Shown: positions 43,657 to 55,589 of the stretch, in pieces
Numbering within the stretch: position 1 is the stretch's first letter
Layout: each line of letters begins with the position of its first letter
Source: Voacanga thouarsii
Lineage: Eukaryota > Streptophyta > Magnoliopsida > Gentianales > Apocynaceae
Direction of reading: 5' to 3'
NCBI GenBank assembly: GCA_026120185.1
Contig: JANUWF010001491.1
Span: 3,410,001 to 3,474,000 of the forward strand
Length of the DNA: 64,000 nt
Translations under genes and position numbers: made by a program
The notes under the pieces: model-generated
What the model saw: the letters and a program-made list of their open reading frames with translations, nothing else
Database searches by the model: none
What the model was told of the DNA's origin: nothing

Positions 43657-45772
43657 GATGCAAGTGACCTATATTTAAAGATAGAGAGGATTAGCTACTG
43701 TATATGCACATGAAATGTAAATAATTAGGACTTTAATTAAACGCATTTTTACTCCACTATTTTACTCAAACCAATAGCCCACACTATTGATTCGGGAAAG
43801 CCCGTTGGAAGCTTTCCTCGTGGACTTGTATCCTAATTCCTCAATAATAACCTTAGGTTTGCCTAACAGGCCACCATTGAGTTCATTGGTAGATATCCAA
43901 TACCAATTACATCGTATGTAATTATCGGATCATTGAGTGATTAATAGCTATTAATCTTAAAGCCTTTTGGGCTACCCTAACTTTTCCTCTAAATTTCTTT
44001 ATGCTTTAGTTTGTCCAACTGGGATAAAGAATTTTGTTAAACCTAACCCATTAATAAGGAATTTAAATCTAAAGGAATTTAATTCCATAGCTTGAACATG
44101 CCTGATGTCGAGTAAGCTTGGGTTTGCCCAACAAACTGGTCTAAAAAAAGGACTCTCGTTCTTACTATATTAACGGAAGGAATTAGGTTTAATATTAATT
44201 GAGGGATTTGTTCCTTTTAGTGATTTCAACAAATGACATGCATAAAAATCAATAAATCACATAATTGATAACCATGGTAATAGAGCGATTACGTTGTATG
44301 GTTACAGACTTTTTCCTAAATTAATATAGTTCCTATGTGTTCATGCGTGATTTAAGTAAAAGGTCTTACCTTCTCGCCTTGTTTTGGTTGCCATCTTCAA
44401 AATAAAATAATTCTACTCCTATCTAACCTATGTAATCTAATTACATTATTTCCTAAAGAAAGAAAACCTCGAGTTATATTCGAGAGAAGTTAGATGAGAA
44501 GAGAATTACACAAGAATTTCAGAGAAAGCAGGACACACAGGCCCTATTTCATAAAAACTAAAACTATAAAAAAAAATTGCATGAACAGATATAATTTGAT
44601 TTTAGTCCATAACCATCCACCATGCCATTAATTATACTTAAACAAAATAAACATATAATTTTTATTATTCCAAAATCACTATTTTGAAAAAATAAAACAA
44701 ATTCTAAAATTAATGTTTTAGAAAATACATTTATTTTAAATTTCCAAAATCATTATTTTGGAAAAAATAAAATTGTTTGTCTCAAAACTAATTTTGATAA
44801 AATAGTTTTGGTTCTCGTCTCTGGTAGCAAAAACGGCGGTCCTTGAAAGAAAATTTTATTTTACTGCCTTTTTTCAAATGAGATTTTTCCCTTTCAAAAT
44901 TCTATTTTAGAAAATTTATTATTTGTTGAAATCATATTTTAGGAATTAATAATAATATATAATCTAAAATCAATATTTTAGAAAATATATTAATTTTAAA
45001 TTTCCAAAACCATTATTTTAGAACACAAATTAATTGCTAAAACAAATTTTTAGTAATTAATTATTGTTGTTTGGGGCTTGCTAGAATTTATGGAAAAATG
45101 TGTGGGCCATTTGATAGAAAACCAAAAGATAAACAACGAAAACATTTTTTTTTTTTTAAATCTTTCCAGAAACAATTTCTAGAGCCTTCATCTTCTGCAA
45201 CAGTTTAGTAAGAACAATTCTCGGTAGAATTTTTTTGTTTCGAAGCTCAAAACAACAACCAATTTGTTAGTTAAAACAAAATCAAAATAGAAGATTAAAT
45301 TCACAGAATGAAATGGAAGGCAACAACACATGTTCATAGAAAACATTTTTTTTGTAAAAAAACCTGTAGCACTTTTCTGGAAACATTTTTTGACCAAAAT
45401 GAAATATGATGTAACAATTACAAAAGCATAATGCACTACAGATTTAACCTACAACCAAATTCCATATCCAGAAACATCCAAAACATTTTTAATGAATGAA
45501 ACCAGAACCAGAGAGATTTCTGTGTCAAAATGAAAAAAAATTTCATCAAAGATAACAAAACAGAAAACTCTTCATACAGAACCCAGTCTCACAAACAATT
45601 TCTTTATGACTCTTATCTTATGCACGAAACATTTTTAGACATAGAAAACAAAGTCAGTAGAAAACATATTTCAGAGACATAATCTCACCATTGAAAACAT
45701 TTTTCAGTCACAGAACATGCTTGGAACAATTCACAGCAAAAATTAAACCTATTAGAAAACACATTGTAGGAA
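43657..45772 (-). other. Cop-2 leader
   Basis: About 2.1 kb without a gene, some 700 bases longer than in Cop-1. It contains the hairpin array (44668-45023) and, nearer the primer site, many repeats of AGAAAACATTTTT (about 45140-45770). Confidence 0.6.
44668..45023 (-). repeat. Array of short inverted repeats in Cop-2 leader
   Basis: Units: 44668-44689 (8 of 9 pairs), 44702-44723 (TTCTAAAAT, TAAT, GTTTTAGAA), 44742-44763 (TTCCAAAAT, CATT, ATTTTGGAA, perfect), 44780-44799 (TCTCAAAA, CTAA, TTTTGATA, 7 of 8), 44963-44982 (TCTAAAAT, CAAT, ATTTTAGA, perfect) and 45002-45023 (7 of 9), with degenerate units near 44892 and 44925. Loops are four bases throughout and the first four start 34-40 bases apart. 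It is the longer version of the array in Cop-1. Confidence 0.75.
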
Positions 45773-45785
45773 GGCTCTGATACTA
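45773..45785 (-). other. Cop-2 primer-binding site (initiator tRNA-Met type)
   Basis: TAGTATCAGAGCC on the minus strand, one base from the 5' LTR; one change from TGGTATCAGAGCC. Cop-1 has the same TAG start, which may be a family feature. Confidence 0.85.
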
Positions 45786-45786
45786 C

Positions 45787-47555
45787 TAATGGGATTTCTA
45801 TGTCACATTAATGATTACTGTGGCGGAAAATAAGAAATCAAAGCCCCATTATCACAAGTATGTGATTTAAAACAGGTTTAACAAGTAACAAAGGTAACAA
45901 TTATACCTTTTATTTGAGAGTCTAAAAACAAAAGTTTTTCCTTCTTCTCTAATGAATATGGCGCGATCTAACATTCCACTTGACGCCAATGGATCACAAA
46001 CAGGTTGATTGCCGTGCCTCTGTGATCACAGTACGCAATCACCTCTAACAGTTGTTCACGCGAGGGTCACTCTCAAGCACACTAAATCTTTTGTGCTACT
46101 AGTAGAAAATCAGGCAGCTAGGGTTTTTAGCTTTTTTGAGAGAAAGGCAAAAAAAGAAGGTTTTGGAGCATGTTGTTTTCCGTGAATGGCTCATCTAATT
46201 AGGTATCGTGCATATGTCTCACATATATCCCGAAAGCCTACTGAAAACATGGCTACAGACTCCATTTGAGAAGTCTAAAACAATTAGAATTCTCTAATTG
46301 TAATTGGAACCATCAAGTTGTCACAATTACAATTTGACCCATAAATTATAACTAATTATAATTTGGCCACAACAACCCCTCTTTCTTGAAATTAACCCCA
46401 CTATGTTATCAAATAACATCTTGAGTATATATTCCTCTATTGTGTGTGACCTATTAGGTTTCACAGTCAATTGGTAGCGAACATGAATTAATTCAAAGGT
46501 CTTTGAGATTAATAATCTATAATTAATTAGAATTAATCATATTAATTCTAATCAGGAGTGGTTCATTAATTCATTAATTAATAAACCCATATTCCGTAGA
46601 TCATGAGCGGTATCCTACAACACATCATTACCACCCAAGAGTCCAGGAAGTTAACTGGCTTGACATGAACCCTTTACTAACAAACTACATTGCAATTAAC
46701 TCATTTCACCATACAATATCTCATTCGGTCTGGAGTACAGAATTACTGTCAACTCCCTCTAGAATATATATATATATATATATATATTAATTCTAGTCCG
46801 AATATAATAGTACTTATACCAGGAACCCATTACTCTAGATGTGTACCAATTGGAACTATTTCCAATACATAGTCGCCTTGGCCAAGGACTTCTTGAGTAG
46901 TAATTCCTATAAGTGGCCGTGAGATTTTCGCCCCTACTATTAAGAGTAGTGAATCCTTTATTGACCCTCTCAATTACTTATGTTTACCTCACAATGTACC
47001 CAATATCCATCCAATCGGCAGCCCTCAATCTGGCTCCAATGATTGGAATCAAAGCACAATGCTCAGCAAACAAAGTACCTTGGAGATCTCAAGTCTAAAG
47101 ATACTTGCACGTTTGCTATATTGAGATTATATCACTGGCACTAAATAATTATCCATGTGATTATCTCATAGATAGGTCATCCAATGTACTTATTTTATTA
47201 ACAAGCATCTATATGTTAACTTTGAATATCTCAATAGTCATGGATATGAGAAACATTGCCTGATCAAATCAGGAACTCTAACACATGCTAGTCTTAATGC
47301 ATTAATGATGTCCTATCTTATTAATACTACGACTAGGGACTATTTAAGTACTAACACTATGCAGTGTAGTAGGAATCTTATATCATGATCTCCATCATGA
47401 TTTCCTTAACACAGTGTTGTACTAAGGACTTTATCTAACATTTATTTTATACAAAAGTAAACAAAAGATATTGTAAGATAAATAATGCCTTTTATTAAAA
47501 TCAATTATGTCATATACAATATACAAATGATTGCCTCTAGGGCATAACACTAACA
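45787..47555 (-). mobile_element. Cop-2 5' LTR (1769 bp)
   Basis: Plus-strand ends are TAATGGGATTTC (mutated from TGATGG) and GGGCATAACACTAACA. TA array at 46763-46788. Confidence 0.9.
46763..46788. repeat. (TA)n microsatellite in Cop-2 5' LTR
   Basis: Partner of the array at 38952-38977; about the same length. Confidence 0.9.
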
Positions 47556-47560
47556 CTTAG

Positions 47561-48176
47561 TCTATCTCCAATTCTTTCTCGAACTCCTTGACCACAGGTA
47601 CCTTCACCTCGGGTACTTCCTGATCTCTTCCAATCTCAACATTCTCCGAACATAACATCTCATCTTATAATGTTCCCAGAGTATCCCTATCAAATTCCTT
47701 CTTATTATCTTCAGACAATACTACACCATCAGGGACACTATTCTTCTCATCAATATCCTAACGGCGTAGTTCAATATCGCCATCAATTTTATCAAAATCT
47801 CCACCCATCTCCTCATGTGGTGACGATGTCCTCTTGGGACTAGGTGGCCTTTCCAGACTGAGGTCTCGCACAAATAAGGAAATGACTGGCACTACAGGGA
47901 TAAAGGCACTCCTAGTGAGACAAGGTGTATGATGGCGACCAGGGCCGGATCTTGTCTAAGTGAAACATCCTGGTACACTTACTCAGTGGATAATCCATAT
48001 CTTCCCAGATCTTTTCACACCTAAATGCTCGTCTATCTCTTTCTATCCATCATCGCTATACTCATATATTAGGCACTTGCCCTTATCACTCCTATCCGTT
48101 ATACATCCACAATGAAAGAGTTCTATCAATCCCTATGACAATACCACAGCTCTACAAACTAGGCTAAGATAGCAAT
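47561..48176 (-). other. Gyp-D upstream internal region
   Basis: On the minus strand there is a decayed acidic reading (LERPPSPKRTSSPHEEMGGDFDKIDGDIELRR, then a stop, then DIDEKNSVPDGVVLSEDNKKEFD..) at about 47560-47880. I do not recognise it; it could be the N-terminal gag or a leader ORF. No clear primer site is visible next to the LTR: GCTCTACAAACTAGG near 48149 may be a ruined one. Confidence 0.45.
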
Positions 48177-51100
48177 TGTAACACCCCTAATAAAGGTAAT
48201 AGTGGAAGCATATCAACACCAGGTGTTACCCCATCCAGTTACCCAGACAAGGGGTCTTTATATTGAAAAACCAAGAGCGTACGTAAGGTCTAGACCTATA
48301 CAACAAACCATACTGATGCTCACATGCACATATATTATAAAAATCTCATGCATGAAAATTTCCCTTTAACATCAGTAATAAGGTACATTATCTAAAAGGG
48401 AAATGTACAAAGCTATTCTGTTGACACTGTGGTATCATCCTCTATTCATAGGTCTGCTCAACTCTAGATCCTACAAAAAGGGTAAGATGAAAAACACGTG
48501 AGAGTGAAAAATCACCTAATGAGTCCCGTGTGTGCTAGTACTTTATCAAAGAGATAGAGTACATAAATTTTTTGTGGATTAGCATATCATTTGTGTTTGT
48601 GAAAATGATTCCAAAACTCCTTAACGAAGAGTTTATTCAGAACTCAAATCATTTTTTGAAAACTATATTTCAATTTCAAATCATTGCCCCATTATTTTCA
48701 AATCACAGTCACTTCTCCAATAGAAGGTCGGCCTATATCCACATGCAAGTCCCGCTGTCCTTACCTTTGGTGCCACATATCATTGTACTGAGACTGCAGC
48801 CTATAGTACTCAACCGTGCATCTCCGAAATAAGTACACCACAGCGTACTTCTGCTCAGGTATACCGTAGCATATCTAGTATACCACAGCACACAATCTTT
48901 TACTTTCCATCATAAACCTGGGGTCCCAATCTTGCGTCAATCACAATCGAGGTGGCAAGAAGTCAAATGCTTCGAGTGTCCCCACCCGGCATCCAGCAAA
49001 TAACTTAAAATAAAAAGCGCCCATTGACATGGCAATTGCCAGGTGCTAAACGACTAGCCAGGGCTACTCATCTCAATATTTTGTCCCCTATTCGGAGTAA
49101 GACAATCTCTAAAACTAGGCCAAGTTACTAAGGTCATCTAATTCTAACACAAACTAGTACAACGATCAAAGTCCTTACTGAATACTCATCATTAACAATA
49201 CCAACCCCTCAGACTGATCAGGCCAGAGGGTTATTTGATCTCGTAGGATTTTTAAATCAAAACATTTTTGCGGCAAAACAAAACTTTTCAGAAATTGATC
49301 CCACTGACTCGCAAGTCAGATCATCATTCACATAGGCTGCACAGAGCCAATCAATTCATTCCAGAGCACATCAAGCCAATAAGATAATTTCAAGGATCAA
49401 AAGTTATTTTCCAAAAGTTAATCTCATCATGAGAGATCATTTTCAAAACCGTTGTAGAAACAGCATAAAGAGTTCTGTTCACACAACAAAACATGTTTCG
49501 AAGAGTATCCGGATCATTTTCCCCATACTCGATCACAAAAGTTATTTCCAAGGGTATTCAGGTCATTTTACCCATACTCGATTCCAAAAGACTTTTTGAG
49601 GGTATTCGGGTCATTTTACCCTTACATAATTTGAAAAGTATTCACAAAAGTTCCACTAAGAGTATTTCAGTCATTTATCGTATACCTAATTCCAAAAGTT
49701 TTTATAAACATTCCAATAAGAACATTTGGATCATTTTCCAAATACCCGCTTCCAAAAGGAACTCATTTCAAGAAATCTAGAATTTTAATCCTAAAAGAGG
49801 ATTAAATTTAAAGTTTCTAACATATTTCCATAAAATATTTCAATAAGGGCATTCCAGTCAATTTAGGAATACCTAATTCTAAAATTTACCATTTCTAGAA
49901 AATCCCAAGTATTTTAATAAAAAATGACTAAATTCACAAAATCCATGCTTTAATCATCCATTAAAGTTTCCAAGCTAATTATGAAGTCTATTTAAACCCA
50001 AAATGGCATAAAACAAATCTTGTTCAGATAAACCTTAAGCATATTTAGGGATTTCCAAAATGGTATGAAATATAGCATTTCATGGAAAAGTGAAGCACAC
50101 TAGTTTTCAAAAGGTTTTAGAAATCAAAGGGACTCACCTAAATAAACTCTTTTCATATACGGCCGTTCAACCATCGTTTCCACCATTTTCAACGTTCTGT
50201 TGGTTGTCTATCGACAAATCTACACCAAACGTTATTTTTGGGTCAAATTGTTTTCGGCCAAAAAATAGCAGACAATTAGCTAATGTGCCCGACGGTTAGC
50301 CGACGGGGTAGACGATTAAGGAAAACTTTCAACTTTTGTTCACGTCGTTTTTTTCGGCGTTTGATCAATCCTTTCGTTTTCCTTTTCCCACATCCTTTAT
50401 CTCTTCATATACAAGGGATTCACTTCATATTTCCCATTTATTTCATCCCAAATCACACAATTAATATTGCTTAAGTTCATCCATTTGCAGACTTATTTTT
50501 TTAGAATTTCACTGCTTGACACATGATTTTGTTTTGCACATGACTTTCAATCCACAACTCTAATTTGTCTCTATGATATACCAAAATGACCATAAGACAC
50601 TTAAATTTAATTATGTATTGACATTTTTCAGAGTTCTACTTTTCGTAACACAATACAAGGCAAAAATAGCCCCTATAGTTTTACCTCTATTCCACTATTC
50701 ATACTTTCCTTTGTTCTTCTTTAGTCTTTATCATCTTGGAACCATTAATTCATTCAATTTTCTTTCAAATCATCTTTAAATCTATGATTTAAAAATTCTA
50801 ATAGCCCACATGAATCACACATATTCAACACAAATTCATCTTTTCTAATCAAAGGCTAGTATAATCCATTTTTCCAATCAAGTAAATTCCATTTTTACTA
50901 TACTTTGATCATCATCTCATCAACTGGAAACAACCCTTTAAGCAACCATAATTATTCAGTTCTTCTTCATGTAAAATATCATTCAAAAAACCCTTAGATA
51001 GTCATTACTTATATAAGCATATACAAGGTTCATACACAAAAGTTCACAAACCCTAGCTTTGATCCAAAGTCAAGACATGAAAATCATGTTTTCACGTTAA

Positions 51101-51897
51101 ATTTCATATCAACAAAATCACCGTAACGAGTTCTATAACTTTAATTCTTGAAGCATAGGACTTTACCTTTTGTGTGGGATCTCTGGGCTTGATTTTGCTC
51201 AAAGAACACCAAGAACATACACACATCTTTCTTTCTCTCTCCTTTTTCTTTAGTCTCCCTATTTTTCTCTCATTTTCTTTCCTTCTCTTCCTTTCTTCTT
51301 TTGCTACTCCTTATGCACGAAATCTGGTTATTTTTCAGTTCCTTATCCGCCATTCTTGGTCCAAATTGGTGACCATTTGGTCACAAATTGTGGGCTATCC
51401 GCCACGTGTCGCAATTTCATTTGTCCCGCCAAATTTTTTTATTTATTTTGTAAAACTTATTTGATAAGCTTTGTCTTGTATAAAATCTCATACAACCTCT
51501 TATAATGTGACACCAATCCCATAGCACCACACATCTAAGTTTTATCCGCATTTCTAATTTTTTCTCAGAAATGGCCAAAATCGGGTCCAGAATGGTAAAA
51601 TATTTTACTTCACCATTCAACTCCAAAAATTTCACTGAATCTATTGGTAATACTTAAATTCTTTAATTCCTTCTCAGTTTGGTCAAATTTGCAGTCAAAG
51701 TCACGAGAGTAGTGAAAATGACGAATATGCCCCTGATAACCCGGATAGTATAATTCTCACCAAAACATGCATTTTATTGCACTAATCAGTTTCTCTTCTC
51801 AGTTTACCCTCAAATTCTTATTTTGTTAATAATAATAGCCTTCCAAAGATTTAGGTACGTGTAGAACAAATCTAATAATTACATCTAAGTCCCGACA
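48177..51897 (-). mobile_element. Gyp-D 5' LTR (about 3.7 kb)
   Basis: Plus-strand ends are TGTAACACCCCT (48177) and AAGTCCCGACA (51897), so the minus-strand LTR runs TGTCGGGACTT..GGGGTGTTACA. TGTAACACCCC at the inner edge and the length suit Del/Tekay-type chromoviruses. No partner LTR is in the window, so the outer end is inferred from the TG..CA rule. It contains a tandem repeat region (49505-49870). The open frames in it have no recognisable domain. Confidence 0.65.
49505..49870 (-). repeat. Decayed tandem repeats in the Gyp-D LTR, 48-60 bp period
   Basis: Phrases of the type GGGTATTC(A/G)GGTCATTTTACCC.. ATTCCAAAAG recur with GGTCAT-like starts near 49511, 49561, 49609, 49669, 49728 and about 49855. 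The 95-codon open frame here (VILPI.., IIFQIP..) is a repeat translation, not a gene. Confidence 0.7.
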
Positions 51898-53900
51898 AGA
51901 TATTATTATACTAAAATATTCGTCTCATTATACTGATCATCTTTTGTTCTGGACATTGATATAAATTCTCATCCTATGATAAATAGTAGCCTAGATATTC
52001 TCATCCTTCGACTTGTATTTTTATAATTTTTTTTATCTCTATTAATTCATTAATTCATTAGGGGTTTTTTTTTTTTTTTTGTAAGGGGAGGGGGTGGAAA
52101 GGTTATTTTGTATCAAATGTTGAACCATTTAGTCTAAGGAAAAGAAAAGAAATCTTTTCCTATCATTTTTGCTGCAATTCTATGTGTCTTATCTTATTTA
52201 TAGTTTTTATCAATACATAATGAAACCTAAATATTAAAACATGGAAAACACAAGTAAAATATTTTAAGCCTATCAAAGACAATAACATCTTCATGATTGT
52301 AAATCTAAGAAAGAACCTATTGTTTCTATGCTTTGTTATTTATTCTTTTTCTTTTTCATGAATAAATATTATATGTTATAATCTCCTAGCCTCTATCCCT
52401 TTTTTAGAGGAGGGGGAAGAGAACGGTTGGCCTTATTTTATTTTATGCTGAAAGAAAAGAAATCTTTTCCAGTCATTTCTGCTACAATTCTATATGTCTT
52501 ATCTCATTTGTAGTTTTTATTAACATACAGTGAAACCTAAATATTAAAATAAGGAAAACACAAACAAAATATTTGAAGCTTATCAAAGACACTAACATCT
52601 TCAAGAATGTAAATCCAAGGAAGAATCTATTATTTCTATGCTTAGTTATTTATTCTTTTTCATTTTCATGAATAAATCTTATATGTCATAATCTTCTAGC
52701 CTTTATCCCTTTTTCAAGGGAGGGGAAGGGGAACGGTTGGCCTTATGTTATTTTATGTTGAATGTGCTTGGCTACATACATTTGCACTTGTAGAGATAGC
52801 TTGAATCTTTCGGTTTTGGATTTTTCTTTTCTTTTGTTTTTGTTTTTGTTTTTTTGGTTGGGACGTTGAAAGTTATTGGTACTGAAGGGGGATGTTTGAA
52901 TATCTTTTATTTGTTCACTTTAAACAAATTTTGGAAACAAGGATATGTAGATTATGGTTTTTTTGTAATTCTTGGATTATTTAAATGTATGCAAGTGTCT
53001 TATATTATTCCTTCTTGTGACAAATTAAGAAGTCAATTCTCACTATTGAGGTGAAAACATCTAATATCCTAATCCCTAAATTATGTGAACCAACCTGAGG
53101 CACTCTTATTTTCTTCTTATTTTTCTAAATAGACTAGCTATTTCTTCATTGAACAAAAATCAACTGGACATTGCCTAAGGTGATATATTTGAACAAAATT
53201 GATTTCTAAATTCACACTTGAACTTATTTCTTAAAATCTTCTATACACCTTTAAGAGTCTTTGATTGAATTATATTAATAATACTTAAATTCTCGAACCC
53301 AATAAAATATACTTTGGTTTCTATTTATTAAATCTATGTTCTAGCCTTCTTTTACCTTTGTGAACTTATTTCACAATGATATAGCTAAAACATGCCCTAG
53401 CAGTTAATGAAACATTGATGCAATTTGACCAATACAGAATACAACTTGTAGGTGGACTGGTGTTTTCCTTTTAGCTCTTATTATCATAGTTTTTGGTGTT
53501 CACCTAATCTTTTAAATTATTTATATATTTTGTGCAATTTTGTCTATATAAAAAAATTTCCCTATCAAATTTAAGGAATAAGAAAGTCCCGGTGGGGGGG
53601 AGGGGAATAGGGAGAGATCTACGAGGCAAAAGTACTAAATTAATTATTTTAATAATATTATGTAGAGTATTAATATTGATAAGGATCAAGTTCATCAAAT
53701 AGATCAATTACAAGAAAGGGAAATAATATTGCAAGGTCTAATAATGAGGTCATGGCCCAAGAGAATTTAAAATAGTTTCCAAGCATTCATAAAGCTAATT
53801 TTTAATATGGAGGAACTTTGGAGGGATGTTAAAGGTGTCCTAGAGCTTAATTTGATGGTTGTTCAAGAGGAGACTCAATAATGAGTCAAACTAGTGCAAC
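51898..53900. other. Unassigned AT-rich DNA with tandem duplication
   Basis: No recognisable gene or element boundary. It holds the duplication at 52085-52760 and a G-run (GGTGGGGGGGAGGGG) near 53590. It could be host intergenic DNA or an unrecognised old element. Confidence 0.5.
52085..52760. repeat. Tandem duplication, about 309 bp unit
   Basis: AAAGAAAAGAAATCTTTTCC starts at 52142 and 52451. Both copies continue through ATGTGTCTTATCT, GAAACCTAAATATTAAAA, TATCAAAGACA, AACATCTTCA and CATGAATAAAT to GAGGGG(G)AAG..GAACGGTTGGCCTTAT. A partial third unit (GGGGAGGGGGTGGAAAGG..) precedes at 52085. It looks like a recent direct duplication of non-coding DNA. Confidence 0.85.
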
Positions 53901-54039
53901 AAATGGAAGAAAATGGTGAAAAATATAGCATTCAGAAGCAAGCAGACTATAGAAATCTGGCTCCAACTTTGGCAGCCAAGCCAACACCAATTACCATTGA
54001 GTAGCAAAAGACTTGCTAAGCAGAAACAAGCCTGTGCCA

Positions 54040-54690
54040 ACTGTAGTAGCCAGGCCAACATTAATTGTCTTAGGCCAGAAATTTCAACTTCGCATTTTTT
54101 TTTTTTTTGAGCCAGTTCTCTTGTAAATTTTAGGCTTTGTAATGCCCTTTTAAGCCTAAAATGTATCTTAGGGCTTCTTTAAACTTATGCAAGGACTTGG
54201 GTTGTATAATTACCGCTTTATGTGACAAGATAACTCAGTAAATTGTTATATTTCAATTATAAACAAAGGCTTGAGAGGTCCATCCTCCTTGTTGAAGATC
54301 ATACTAAGGCATTAGTCTACTCTTTGTAGAGTCTCTAAAATCTTATAGCTAATCTATTTTTTTTTTTTTTTTTGGATTGGATCTTAAAATCTTTGTTCTT
54401 TTATGGTTTTATCTTTAAATTAATTTAGATGCCTATAGTATTCTAACTTCTTATTCTTAAATTCCTTTGTTGTCTCAAGGGTATTGGATTGAACCTATAG
54501 TAGATCTTAACTACAAATTTAAGCATCTTTGAAGCTTAGTTCTTTCGGGGTTATTAGATTGTAAGAAATGTTGCTTTTCTTTTTTCCTTTGTTCTCCAAA
54601 TTTCCACTATTTGGTTTCCATTGAATTTGTTGTGTTTGATGTCATTTTATACACATTTGTTGTTTAAGAGGACATGCCCACAAGCTTACA
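54040..54690 (+). mobile_element. Gyp-E1 5' LTR (left edge uncertain)
   Basis: Matches the E2 LTR in order: TTTGTAATG(A)CCC(C)TTTT, TTAAGCC, GGGTTGTATAA(T)TACC, CAACTCA, GAGAGGT..CCTCCTTGTT, GAAGATCA.ACTAAG, GAGTCTCTAAAATC. The end at TTACA (54690) is set by the primer site six bases later. I could not fix the start; about 54040 is a guess from where similarity to E2 begins. Confidence 0.6.
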
Positions 54691-54696
54691 CCAATT

Positions 54697-54710
54697 TTGG
54701 TATTAAAGCA
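54697..54710 (+). other. Gyp-E1 primer-binding site
   Basis: TTGGTATTAAAGCA, a decayed form of TTGGTATCAGAGCA, which E2 keeps. Confidence 0.7.
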
Positions 54711-55589
54711 AGAAAAGCCTTGATCCCAATTAAGGATTGAAAATAAGAGAAGCAGGTCAAGTAAGTTGAAGCAAAATAGAGAAATCCCGTAGTTGAAAAA
54801 AATGGCTAAAAAAAGGTCAAGAAATCTTTCATTTATCTTATGTTTCTTATGTGGCAATTTCTCCTTGAAATTCATATAATACTTAGAAACAAATTTATGT
54901 TATATTTGTGGTGAAATTAGTCTTCTATGGGTGTAAAAAATTTTCTATATCTTGAGTGATGAGTTTGCCAACAAGGTATTTGATTAATGTCCTATGAGTA
55001 TGCTTGTGGCTAAAGTGAATATGAATACATTTTTACATTTATTAGGATATTAGGTCTCGGTTTATCACTTTATTGTTGAATTCTATACTCGATTGATTTT
55101 TTTACTGTTGATTTTTTTAGACCATCTTGTTCTTCATATTCTATGACTAGTTGAAAATTGCTTATTTGTTTCTTGTTTTGTTGTTTTTTCTTTATTTGAG
55201 TTACTTCTTTATATCTATTTTTCTTGTTCTTAAGTTGTTGACTCTTCTTTCTTTGAAATTCTTGCTTGAAACTTGTTTGAATTTAAGGTTCCCAGCAAGT
55301 ATTTGTTAAAATTCCCTTAACACCCCCCTAATTGGAAAATCCTTTGACTTTAGTTAGACCATTCTGTTAAACTAAACTCTTAGCTATCTAGGAGGATTAG
55401 GGTTAAACAAGAAGACTTTAAGTGTTGGAAAGAGGCAATAGGGTGAGATTATTATCAAAAGAGCCAAATAAGAGTAAACACGAGAATAGAGAGACTACCT
55501 CTTGACAGTAAACATGAAAGGGAGTGAAAGTGAGGATCCATTTCTTTTCTAACCATTTTTTGTAGGTTAATATTCATGTATAGTCCTCC
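54711..55589 (+). other. Gyp-E1 leader
   Basis: Non-coding; shares AATCCCGTAG, GGTCAAGAAATCTTTCATTT and GTAAACACG(A)..with the E2 leader. No gene. Confidence 0.5.

Larger units (their letters stand above)
37976..47555 (-). mobile_element. Cop-2: complete Ty1/copia element, inverted relative of Cop-1
   Basis: LTRs are 45787-47555 (5') and 37976-39726 (3'). Flanks are CTAAG (37971-37975) and CTTAG (47556-47560), a five-base duplication with one mismatch. The minus strand begins TGTTAGTGTTATGCCCTAGAGG, almost as in Cop-1, but the LTR ends differ (CCCATCA here, ACCCAACA in Cop-1). Length is 9580 bp with no nested insertion. By eye the LTRs differ at about 11% over the first 290 bases, similar to Cop-1. 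Gag and pol are broken by stops and frameshifts. Confidence 0.92.

Noticed and set aside
49493..49780. 95-codon frame with internal repeats in the Gyp-D LTR
   Set aside because: It is a translation of the decayed tandem repeat; no gene evidence.
49505..49870. Possible CRISPR-like regular repeats
   Set aside because: Spacing is irregular (48-60), units are decayed, and the context is a plant LTR.
52854..53054. 66-codon frame in unassigned DNA
   Set aside because: Too short, no domain, no neighbouring exon signal that I can support.
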